Assembly (NCBI GenBank): GCA_036310185.1
Contig: JAXJSH010000037.1
Coordinates: 1-18,357, forward strand
Source of the DNA: JALENY01 sp036310185
GTDB taxonomy: Bacteria > Bacillota > Clostridia > Lachnospirales > Lachnospiraceae
Reading direction: 5' to 3'
Length of the DNA stretch: 18,357 nt
Shown: in pieces, positions 6,657 through 13,212 of the stretch
Numbering within the stretch: position 1 is the stretch's first letter
Layout: each line of letters opens with the position of its first letter
The notes under the pieces: generated by a model
What the model saw: the letters and a program-made list of their open reading frames with translations, nothing else
Told to the model about the DNA's origin: nothing
The model's database searches: none
Translations under genes and position numbers: made by a program

Positions 6657-7928
6657 TTACTTCTTCTTGCTGTTCCGTTCATCAAACTGTTTTACCATAT
6701 TTGCTTTTGCAGCAAGGCTACCCGGTTTTGCATTTGCGGAATTATAATAAGCGGTTGATTCCTGTCTTTTCTGCGCTGCACTCTGGGCCTGTTTCTGTTT
6801 TGCATCCTGATCCACTTCAAGATTACGCACATTCATCTTCGCCTGATTTGTGATTTTCTGAGGCGGAAGACCCTGTTTTTCACGCTTTTTATTTGCTTTT
6901 TCAATATTTTGTTTGATCATCTCGTCAATATTGATTTTATCCATATGACGATTGATCACCAGCTGCTGTACACTTCTGACAACGGCACCGATGATCCAGT
7001 AAATACCGATACCTACCGGAAGGGTCAGACAAAATACAGCTGACATAAGCGGCATCATGGTGTTCATGGATTTCATAGTAGCTTCCATACTGTTATCACC
7101 ATTCTGATTATTGCCCGATGCCTGCGGCATTAATTTATAATTTAACCACTGAGTAAACCATGCAAGAACCGGAACTAAAACAGATCCAATCAGCATGAGC
7201 CACTGTTTTGCTTCCCAGGCTGCTTTGATAATATTCCACGGTGAATAGGAAATATAAAGGCCAAGGAAGTTTGTCCATTCCATAAGAGACTCATAAGTAG
7301 AAGTTGCTACTGCATGGAAGGATTCACCAGCTGAAGCAGTGAGCAATTCCGTCCACTGAGTCGGATTTAATTTATAAATAGCATCCACAACACCTGCAGT
7401 GGTCTCAGCATTTAACTGGAGGGATGATCCGTTTTCAAGTCCTTCCACAAAAGTAGTAAAGAAAGAAACAAATCCCGCACTTTCTGCCAGCGTTGTCAGT
7501 TCATTTCCAATAACATTGATATATCCCGGAATATGATAGATAACCTGATACAAGGCAAACATAACCGGAAGTGTGATCAGCATCTGAAGACAGCTGCCCG
7601 TCGGAGATACACCATATTTTGCATATACTGCCTGGGTTTCTTCCTGCATCTTTGTCATGGAAGCCTGATCTTTTTTGTTTGCATACTTCTTCTGAATTTT
7701 CTGCAGTTCCGGATTCATGACTGCAGTCAATTTGGAAAACTTCTGCTGCTTGATCTGCAGCGGGGTCATCAATGCATACATGATAATGGTGAACAGGATG
7801 ATGGACAGACCAACATTTGGAATACCAATGCTGTTCAGCACATAGAATATACCGTTCATTAATAACCCGAGAATGTCCGCGATCCAGCCAACGATTGGCA
7901 TGGTGCTTTTGGTTAAAATGATACTCAA
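6657..7928 (-). CDS. yidC: Membrane protein insertase YidC/Oxa1 family
   Basis: A 423-residue insertase placing membrane proteins in the cytoplasmic membrane, with or without SecYEG. Hydrophobic segments lie near 12-32, 40-58, 113-132, 244-262 and 293-318, with the family stretch GSCLQMLITLPVMFALYQ beginning near 111. There is a periplasm-side-looking insert at about 135-230 and a long basic C-terminal tail (about 327-423), as in ribosome-binding YidC homologues. No lipobox Cys is visible. I place the start at TTG (7926-7928): AAGGAGGAT precedes it at 6 nt, while the longer frame begins inside the yidD-yidC gap without an RBS. The groove arginine found in Bacillus SpoIIIJ at the xxRxxxxPLxxKQ motif is Tyr51 here by my alignment. 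Confidence 0.93.
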   Translation of the reverse strand: MSIILTKSTMPIVGWIADILGLLMNGIFYVLNSIGIPNVGLSIILFTIIMYALMTPLQIKQQKFSKLTAVMNPELQKIQKKYANKKDQASMTKMQEETQAVYAKYGVSPTGSCLQMLITLPVMFALYQVIYHIPGYINVIGNELTTLAESAGFVSFFTTFVEGLENGSSLQLNAETTAGVVDAIYKLNPTQWTELLTASAGESFHAVATSTYESLMEWTNFLGLYISYSPWNIIKAAWEAKQWLMLIGSVLVPVLAWFTQWLNYKLMPQASGNNQNGDNSMEATMKSMNTMMPLMSAVFCLTLPVGIGIYWIIGAVVRSVQQLVINRHMDKINIDEMIKQNIEKANKKREKQGLPPQKITNQAKMNVRNLEVDQDAKQKQAQSAAQKRQESTAYYNSANAKPGSLAAKANMVKQFDERNSKKK

Positions 7929-7934
7929 TCTTTT

Positions 7935-7943
7935 ATCCTCCTT
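7935..7943 (-). promoter_or_regulatory. yidC ribosome binding site (sets TTG start)
   Basis: AAGGAGGAT on the minus strand is nearly perfect complementarity to the 16S 3' end and lies 6 nt before TTG at 7928. No ATG lies at a suitable distance, so a TTG start is inferred. Confidence 0.75.
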
Positions 7944-7976
7944 TTTTAAGACAGGACTACCTGCCCAAAATTGCAC

Positions 7977-8189
7977 TTACGGTACCGGATCATATCCGCC
8001 CTTCGAAAAAGGATTGCAGCGTAAAATACGCCAGATAGCCAGTAGACTCCCTTTTAAAGCACCATGTTTCTGAATGGCCTCGAGACCGTACTGGGAACAG
8101 GTCGGATAATAAGGACATTTCGTTGTTTTCCACGGTGATATATATTTTTGGTAAAATCGGATTCCTCCGATCAGAAATTTCTTTATCAT
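7977..8189 (-). CDS. yidD: Membrane protein insertion efficiency factor YidD
   Basis: A 70-residue small protein associated with YidC-dependent insertion. It shows the compact family pattern: FYQKYISP (12-19), KCPYYPTCSQYG (24-35), and RCNPFSKGGYDPVP at the C-terminus, with a short amphipathic N-terminus rather than a clear signal. Its start overlaps the rnpA stop by 4 nt (ATGA), implying translational coupling. It sits 48 nt upstream of yidC, in the standard rnpA-yidD-yidC order. Confidence 0.95.
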   Translation of the reverse strand: MIKKFLIGGIRFYQKYISPWKTTKCPYYPTCSQYGLEAIQKHGALKGSLLAIWRILRCNPFSKGGYDPVP

Positions 8190-8530
8190 GATGTTTTCTC
8201 TACAATATGATGCAGCCGGCCAAGATGTAAAAGAGCACTCTCTATCTCTTTATACACGGATCCCTTTGCATTTACTCTTGCCACAATTACAATATCATAT
8301 CCACATAAAAAAGAAGTCTCATTCAAACGATAGGCTTCCCGGATCAATCGGGTCAGCCTATGTCTGATGATACTGTTTCCTACTTTTTTGCTGACGGATA
8401 TGCCAATCCTGTTTTTCTGCATGTCATTTTTCTGGATATACATAACAAGACTGCGATTGGCAAACGATTTTCTTCCCCTGTAAACTTTCTGAAAATCTGT
8501 GTTCTTTTTCAAGCTTTCTGAATAAATCAT
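8186..8530 (-). CDS. rnpA: Ribonuclease P protein component
   Basis: A 114-residue basic protein subunit of RNase P, which binds the catalytic RNA and the pre-tRNA 5' leader. The family RNR signature is visible as VGNSIIRHRLTRLIREAYR (51-69), preceded by RIGISVSKK (41-49). The length is typical. The start is supported by AAGGAAAG just upstream of the ATG. It follows rpmH through a weak terminator-like hairpin, which probably lowers rnpA expression relative to L34. Confidence 0.96.
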   Translation of the reverse strand: MIYSESLKKNTDFQKVYRGRKSFANRSLVMYIQKNDMQKNRIGISVSKKVGNSIIRHRLTRLIREAYRLNETSFLCGYDIVIVARVNAKGSVYKEIESALLHLGRLHHIVEKTS

Positions 8531-8545
8531 ATACTTTCCTTTTTA

Positions 8546-8575
8546 GAGAAGAAAAGACCACCTGTCTGTGGTCTT
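8546..8575 (-). terminator. Attenuating hairpin between rpmH and rnpA
   Basis: On the minus strand AAGACCAC (8568-8575) pairs with GTGGTCTT (8554-8561) around a 6-nt loop, and a U/C-rich tail follows. The stem includes the rpmH stop codon. Because rnpA has no obvious promoter of its own in the 43-nt gap, partial readthrough is likely. Confidence 0.65.
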
Positions 8576-8708
8576 ATGCTGATAAAACTTTTCTTCCTTT
8601 TAATCTTCTTGCTGCAAGAACTTTTCTTCCGCCTTTTGTGCTCATTCTGGCTCTGAAACCATGAACTTTAGCTCTGGAACGTTTCTTCGGCTGAAATGTC
8701 ATTTTCAT
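8574..8708 (-). CDS. rpmH: 50S ribosomal protein L34
   Basis: A 44-residue, highly basic protein of the large ribosomal subunit. The translation begins MKMTFQPKKRSRAKVHGFR and contains the diagnostic MSTKGGRKVLAARR and the tail GRKVLSA; both the length and the pattern are those of L34. The ATG at 8706-8708 has GGGAGGTG 7 nt upstream; a second in-frame ATG two codons later is less well placed. It is the first gene of the minus-strand operon, with a consensus promoter about 75 nt upstream. Confidence 0.97.
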   Translation of the reverse strand: MKMTFQPKKRSRAKVHGFRARMSTKGGRKVLAARRLKGRKVLSA

Positions 8709-8781
8709 GTTACGGCACCTCCCTTACTAAACCAAATATCTATTTCATATATGGTACTTAATTTACAAAACATCATTGTCT

Positions 8782-8810
8782 ATTATATTCACAAAGCCCT
8801 TATAAGTCAA
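8782..8810 (-). promoter_or_regulatory. rpmH operon promoter
   Basis: On the minus strand: TTGACT (8805-8810), a 17-bp spacer and TATAAT (8782-8787), close to the vegetative consensus and correctly placed before rpmH. Confidence 0.85.
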
Positions 8811-8955
8811 GTAAAAATAAGCTTTTTCTTTTTTATAGACATTATAAACAGTTTACGTAATATTATCCACAATTTGTGGATAACTTGTGGATAACTATGT
8901 GAATTTATGTGATTTATTCACCTCAAAATTTCAAAAAATCCCTTTTTTTCGCTTT

Positions 8956-8962
8956 TTCGACA
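8956..8962 (-). promoter_or_regulatory. Spo0A-type 0A box in the origin
   Basis: Minus-strand TGTCGAA followed by AAA matches the 0A-box core and its A-rich flank. In Bacillus, Spo0A~P binds such boxes at oriC and restrains initiation during sporulation. One 7-mer match is weak evidence alone; its place in the origin, adjoining a palindrome, raises it. Confidence 0.4.
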
Positions 8963-8975
8963 TGTTTATAAACAT
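8962..8975. repeat. 14-bp palindrome in oriC
   Basis: ATGTTTATAAACAT is a perfect palindrome lying between the 0A-like box and the DnaA box at 8982-8990. That DnaA box is itself flanked by TAAGTT (8978-8983) and AACTTA (8995-9000). It could be an operator for a dimeric regulator. Confidence 0.5.
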
Positions 8976-9051
8976 TTTAAGTTATACACATTGGAACTTA
9001 TAAAAAACATGTTATGGTAACTTTTTTGATGATTTCCAAGTGAATTAGCCA

Positions 9052-9080
9052 TTGATAAAAATCTCAATTTATTATAAGAT
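9052..9080 (+). promoter_or_regulatory. Possible dnaA promoter
   Basis: TTGATA (9052-9057) is followed by TATAAG (9073-9078, 15-bp spacer) or TAAGAT (9075-9080, 17-bp spacer). Neither is ideal. The position, about 40 nt before the dnaA start, is plausible. Confidence 0.35.
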
Positions 9081-9118
9081 ATAGTAGTGATAGTGCGTAA
9101 TAGAATGGAGATATTATA

Positions 9119-10474
9119 ATGAATCCTTTAGAATTAGTAAAACAGAACTGGCAGAATATACTAAATAAAATCAAGATTGACCATGATTTATCCAATATTT
9201 CTTATGAATCCTGGTTACTTCCGCTTGAAATAAAAGATGTGGAAAACGATATGATCACATTTATTGTCCCATCCGGGCATATGGGAATCAGTGTATTAAA
9301 TAAGAAATACGCCTTTCCTATTAAAGTAGCCATTGCTGAAATTACCGGATTAAATCTTAAAATAAATTTTGTTGGTCCGGATAATAACGAAACCAGCGCG
9401 CCGGCTGCAGTTCCGACTGTTACACCTGCCATGGAGCAGGCGCATCTCAATCCAAAATATACCTTTGACACATTCGTAGTCGGAAGCAATAACAAGTTTG
9501 CTCATGCGGCTTCCCTTGCTGTAGCCGAATCACCGGGTGAAATTTATAATCCTTTATATTTATATGCAGGAGTAGGTTTGGGTAAGACTCATCTTATGCA
9601 TTCTATCGCTCATTTTATTCTGAAAAATGATCCGAGCAAGCGGGTATTATATGTAACCAGTGAGGAATTTACCACCGAACTTATTGACGCAATTCGTAAC
9701 GGAAACAATACAGCAATGTCAAAATTCCGCGAAAAATACAGAAATATTGACGTACTTCTTGTGGATGATATCCAGTTCATTATCGGAAAGGAATCCACAC
9801 AGGAAGAATTTTTCCATACTTTTAATGCACTTCACGGCGCCAACAAACAGATCATCATATCTTCCGATAAACCGCCGAAAGATATGAATATCCTGGAAGA
9901 ACGTATCCGTTCCCGATTCGAATGGGGACTTATTGCAGATATTTCTTCCCCTGATTATGAGACAAGAGTTGCCATTCTTCGAAAGAAAGAAGAAATGGAT
10001 GGCTATACCATTGATGACAAAGTTATCGATTATATTGCAACAAACGTAAAATCCAACATTCGTGAATTGGAAGGTTCTCTGAACAAGATCCGTGCAAAAG
10101 GTATTCTGGACAAGCGTGATATCAACGTAGCGCTGGCCGAAGAAGTACTGAAAGATATCATTTCTCCTGATGAGAAGAAAACCATTACTTCCAAATTAAT
10201 CATCGATGTAGTTGCAGAACATTTTAATATTACCCCGGAAGAGATCCGCAGTCAGAAACGTGACGTAAAATACGCGTACCCAAGACAGGTTGCCATGTAT
10301 CTTTGCCGTAAAATGACCGATGATTCCTTCCTTGATATTGCAAAAATGTTGGGAAAAAAGGATCACAGTACCGTTATTAACGGATGCAAACGAATTTCCA
10401 GCGAACTGGAGACTTCTGAAACAACACGCAATAATATAGAAGTCATTAAAAAGAAGCTGAATCCATCCGCTTAG
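9119..10474 (+). CDS. dnaA: Chromosomal replication initiator protein DnaA
   Basis: A 451-residue AAA+ initiator that binds DnaA boxes and opens the origin. Domain I spans about 1-85, with Trp32 in SYESWLLPL. A short linker (about 86-110) follows, then the AAA+ domain from YTFDTFVVG (114-122) with Walker A GVGLGKTH (151-158) and Walker B LLVDD (213-217). The C-terminal helix-turn-helix carries GKKDHSTVINGCKRI, a variant of the DnaA signature. The length is typical. The ATG is preceded by GGAG at 8 nt. It lies between two DnaA-box regions, so it is probably autoregulated. It starts the rightward, fork-co-oriented cluster with dnaN. Confidence 0.98.
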   Translation: MNPLELVKQNWQNILNKIKIDHDLSNISYESWLLPLEIKDVENDMITFIVPSGHMGISVLNKKYAFPIKVAIAEITGLNLKINFVGPDNNETSAPAAVPTVTPAMEQAHLNPKYTFDTFVVGSNNKFAHAASLAVAESPGEIYNPLYLYAGVGLGKTHLMHSIAHFILKNDPSKRVLYVTSEEFTTELIDAIRNGNNTAMSKFREKYRNIDVLLVDDIQFIIGKESTQEEFFHTFNALHGANKQIIISSDKPPKDMNILEERIRSRFEWGLIADISSPDYETRVAILRKKEEMDGYTIDDKVIDYIATNVKSNIRELEGSLNKIRAKGILDKRDINVALAEEVLKDIISPDEKKTITSKLIIDVVAEHFNITPEEIRSQKRDVKYAYPRQVAMYLCRKMTDDSFLDIAKMLGKKDHSTVINGCKRISSELETSETTRNNIEVIKKKLNPSA

Positions 10475-10663
10475 TTTTCCACACCGGACATGTGTATAAA
10501 ATGTTTATTAAAGTGGATTGCCTGTGAATAATTTTTTCATCATTTTTGAAAGTTAATTTTAACCACAACCCTTACACAGGTTAATCTTTCAAAAACAACA
10601 TAGTTATCCATACCGTTTTTGCTTGTATTTTCAACAAAAATGGGACTTTTACACATATCCACA
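10475..10663. other. oriC: oriC part 2: DnaA boxes between dnaA and dnaN
   Basis: Exact boxes lie at 10491-10499 (-, TTATACACA) and 10523-10531 (-, TTATTCACA). One-mismatch boxes lie at 10604-10612 (TTATCCATA) and 10655-10663 (ATATCCACA). With the part-1 cluster this gives a bipartite origin flanking dnaA, as in Bacillus subtilis. No gene is present in 10475-10747. Confidence 0.85.
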
Positions 10664-10714
10664 GCCCCTACGGCTACTACAACTGATTTTTTATTTATAT
10701 ATTATTTTATTTAT
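10655..10714 (+). other. Putative basal unwinding element (DnaA-trio plus AT tract)
   Basis: The order is: near-DnaA box ATATCCACA (10655-10663), GC-rich GCCC (10664-10667), triplets CTA CGG CTA CTA CAA CTG (10668-10685), then 29 bp of pure A/T (10686-10714). Described unwinding systems place a DnaA box, a GC-rich spacer, DnaA-trio repeats (CTA-like on this strand) and an AT-rich melting site in this order. Only three of the six triplets are perfect. The tract ends 33 bp before the dnaN ATG. Confidence 0.65.
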
Positions 10715-10747
10715 GGTTTTTCCACCACGAAAGGAGATCTACACACA

Positions 10748-11857
10748 ATGAAAATCGTCTGCTCCAAATCTGAATTACAAAAAAGCATTAATATTTCCAT
10801 GAAAGCGGTGCCATCCAAGACCACCATGCCGATTCTTGAATGCGTACTGATCGATGCTTCCATGGAAACAATTAAATTTATTACAAATGATATGGAACTT
10901 GGTATTGAAACTTTAGTCAGCGGTACCATTATTGAAAAAGGAATTATTGCATTAGATGCCAGAATTTTTTCTGATATTGTCCGAAAACTTCCGGATAATG
11001 ACGTAACGATCGCAGCGGATGAGAACTATAATGTTACAATTACCTGTGAAAAAGCAAAATTTAACATTGGTGCCAAATCCGGAGAAGATTTTTCATATCT
11101 TCCTGTGATTGAAAAAGAAAACTGTATCACCATTTCTCAGTTCACTTTGAAAGAAGTGGTTCGTCAGACTATCTTTTCAACAGCGCCCAATGACAATAAT
11201 AAATTGATGACTGGTGAACTGTTTGAAATAAACGGAGACATTTTGAAAGTTGTTGCTCTGGACGGCCATCGGATCGCAATCCGAAAAATTGAGCTGAAAG
11301 AATCTTACAGCAGCCAGAAAGTGATCGTTCCGGGAAAAACACTGAACGAAATCAGTAAGATCTTATCCGGTGAAGTAGAAGATATGGTTCATATTTTCTT
11401 TGCAAAAAATCATATTGTATTTGAGTTTGATGATACCATAGTTGTTTCAAGACTGATCGAAGGACAGTATTTCAAAGTTGAGCAGATGCTTTCCAGTGAT
11501 TATGAAACAAAGATTAAAGTGAACAAAAGAGAATTTCTTGACTGTATTGACCGTGCAACTCTGTTTGTAAAAGAAGGCGACAAAAAGCCTATTATTATTA
11601 ATATTTTAGATGGTTACATGAAACTCAGCATCGATTCCCAGCTTGGTTCCATGGATGAAGATGTGGATATTGACAAAGAAGGCAAAGATATTCTGATCGG
11701 ATTTAATCCTAAATTTTTGATCGATGCACTTAAAGTAATTGACGATGAAGAAGTATATGTTTATCTGATGAATCCGAAAGCGCCATGTTTCATTAAAGAC
11801 GAAAAAGAATCCTACACATACCTGATTCTTCCGGTTAACTTTAATGCAGCAAGATAA
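10748..11857 (+). CDS. dnaN: DNA polymerase III beta subunit (sliding clamp)
   Basis: A 369-residue ring-forming processivity clamp that tethers PolC/DnaE and other partners to DNA. It has the family N-terminus MKIVCSKSELQKSI, the internal VPSKTTMPILECVLI, ALDGHRIAIRK near 210-220, and a C-terminus of SYTYLILPVN. The family usually ends at PVR/PMR; here it is PVN plus five residues. The open frame reads back 43 codons into the origin AT tract. I use the ATG at 10748 because AGGAGAT (10732-10738) precedes it and the family length is about 365-375. It follows dnaA across origin part 2. Confidence 0.97.
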   Translation: MKIVCSKSELQKSINISMKAVPSKTTMPILECVLIDASMETIKFITNDMELGIETLVSGTIIEKGIIALDARIFSDIVRKLPDNDVTIAADENYNVTITCEKAKFNIGAKSGEDFSYLPVIEKENCITISQFTLKEVVRQTIFSTAPNDNNKLMTGELFEINGDILKVVALDGHRIAIRKIELKESYSSQKVIVPGKTLNEISKILSGEVEDMVHIFFAKNHIVFEFDDTIVVSRLIEGQYFKVEQMLSSDYETKIKVNKREFLDCIDRATLFVKEGDKKPIIINILDGYMKLSIDSQLGSMDEDVDIDKEGKDILIGFNPKFLIDALKVIDDEEVYVYLMNPKAPCFIKDEKESYTYLILPVNFNAAR

Positions 11858-11914
11858 TGTAACCAGTTTATTGTAATTCATGCCTTGAGCGAAGCGAAAG
11901 GAATCAAAAAGAAA

Positions 11915-12124
11915 ATGACAGAAATCAAATTAAGAGAAGAATTTATCAAACTTGGTCAGGCTTTGAAAGCTGCCAATCTGGTTTCCGATGGAGTGGAGGC
12001 CAAATTTGTTATTTTAGATGGTCTGGTTAAAGTAAATGGCGAGACCGATACCAGAAGAGGAAGAAAACTCTATGATGGTGATACTGTAACTTACGATGGA
12101 GAAATCATAAAAATTGTAAAATAA
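11915..12124 (+). CDS. rlbA: S4-domain RNA-binding protein RlbA/YaaA
   Basis: A 69-residue S4-like RNA-binding protein, found between dnaN and recF in most Firmicutes and described in Bacillus as a ribosome-associated (50S maturation) factor. The S4 fold is visible as IKLGQALKAANLVSDGVEAK (12-31) and the VKVNGETDTRRGRKLYDGD stretch that follows. The frame extends to a TTG at 11885. The ATG at 11915 is preferred for family length and an upstream AAAGGAA, though its spacing is about 11 nt. The gap to recF is 11 nt, so co-transcription is clear. Confidence 0.92.
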   Translation: MTEIKLREEFIKLGQALKAANLVSDGVEAKFVILDGLVKVNGETDTRRGRKLYDGDTVTYDGEIIKIVK

Positions 12125-12135
12125 GCCGGTGAGAC

Positions 12136-13212
12136 ATGTATATAGAATCGTTGGAACTGAAAAATTTTAGAAATTATAAAACATTATCAATAGAACTGGA
12201 TAAGGGAACGAATATTCTGTATGGTGACAATGCCCAGGGAAAAACCAATGTTTTAGAAGCTATTTATATAGGCGGAACAACGAAGTCTCACAAGGGAAGC
12301 AAGGACAGAGAAGTCATACATTTTGACGAAGAAGAATCACATATTCGTATGCGGGTGCACAAGGAGATCATGGATTACCAGATTGACATGCACCTGAAGA
12401 AAAATAAGCCAAAGGGGATTGCCATTAACGGTGTCCCGATCAAAAAGGCAAGAGAACTGTTTGGGGTTGTGAATCTTGTATTTTTTTCCCCTCAGGATCT
12501 GAATATCATAAAAGACGGTCCCGGGGAAAGAAGACGATTTATTGACTTTGAGCTGTGTCAGCTGGATGGAATTTATTTAAATGATCTGACGAATTATAAT
12601 AAAATTCTGAATCAGAGAAACAAACTTTTGAAAGATCTGTATTTTCAGCCATCTTTGATCAGCACCCTGGATATATGGGATCAACAACTGATTCAGTATG
12701 GCAGGAAAATAATTTTGAAAAGAATTGATTTTGTAAAAGATTTAAATGCAATCATTGGTCCCATTCATAATAAATTGACAGGCGGAAAAGAAAATATCTG
12801 CCTGGAATACGAGCCGAATAGTTCAGTTGATTTATATGATCAGCAGTTACAAAAAAACAGAGAAAGCGATTGCAAGTTAAAAACAACTTCTGTTGGCCCG
12901 CACAGAGATGATCTGTGTGTAACGGTAAATGGAATCGATATCCGGAAATACGGTTCACAGGGACAGCAGAGGACAGCCGCATTGTCTTTGAAACTTTCAG
13001 AAATACAGCTGGTAAAGAAAATAATAAAAGATACGCCGGTTCTGTTATTGGATGATGTTTTGTCTGAACTGGACAGCAGCAGGCAAAACTATTTATTGAG
13101 CAGTATAAAAGATATCCAGACGGTTATAACATGCACCGGTCTGGACGACTTTGTGGAAAAGCAGTTTGAAGTCAATAAGGTATTTCAGGTAGTCGCAGGA
13201 GGAATAAGATGA
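12136..13212 (+). CDS. recF: DNA replication and repair protein RecF
   Basis: A 358-residue SMC-like ATPase that loads RecA with RecO/RecR at gaps and stalled forks. It shows the N-terminal MYIESLELKNFRNY, Walker A GDNAQGKTN (30-38), SVGPHRDD (252-259), ABC signature SQGQQR (274-279) and Walker B LLLDDVLSELD (303-313). There is no coiled-coil arm, as normal for RecF. The RBS is weak (GGTGA about 5 nt before the ATG). Its last four bases overlap the gyrB start (ATGA), which implies translational coupling and co-regulation with gyrase. Confidence 0.97.
   Translation: MYIESLELKNFRNYKTLSIELDKGTNILYGDNAQGKTNVLEAIYIGGTTKSHKGSKDREVIHFDEEESHIRMRVHKEIMDYQIDMHLKKNKPKGIAINGVPIKKARELFGVVNLVFFSPQDLNIIKDGPGERRRFIDFELCQLDGIYLNDLTNYNKILNQRNKLLKDLYFQPSLISTLDIWDQQLIQYGRKIILKRIDFVKDLNAIIGPIHNKLTGGKENICLEYEPNSSVDLYDQQLQKNRESDCKLKTTSVGPHRDDLCVTVNGIDIRKYGSQGQQRTAALSLKLSEIQLVKKIIKDTPVLLLDDVLSELDSSRQNYLLSSIKDIQTVITCTGLDDFVEKQFEVNKVFQVVAGGIR

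Larger units (their letters stand above)
8863..8990. other. oriC: oriC part 1: DnaA-box cluster upstream of dnaA
   Basis: Exact TTATNCACA boxes lie at 8863-8871 (+), 8875-8883 (-), 8886-8894 (-) and 8982-8990 (+), and an 8/9 match at 8914-8922 (+). The first three are packed within 32 bp. The flanking sequence is very AT-rich. The rpmH-dnaA gap is the standard Firmicute origin position and matches the upstream box clusters of Bacillus. The whole stretch 8709-9118 contains no gene. Confidence 0.92.

Noticed and set aside
10619..10747. N-terminal extension of dnaN
   Set aside because: It reads through the origin AT tract with no RBS; dnaN family length and AGGAGAT support the ATG at 10748.
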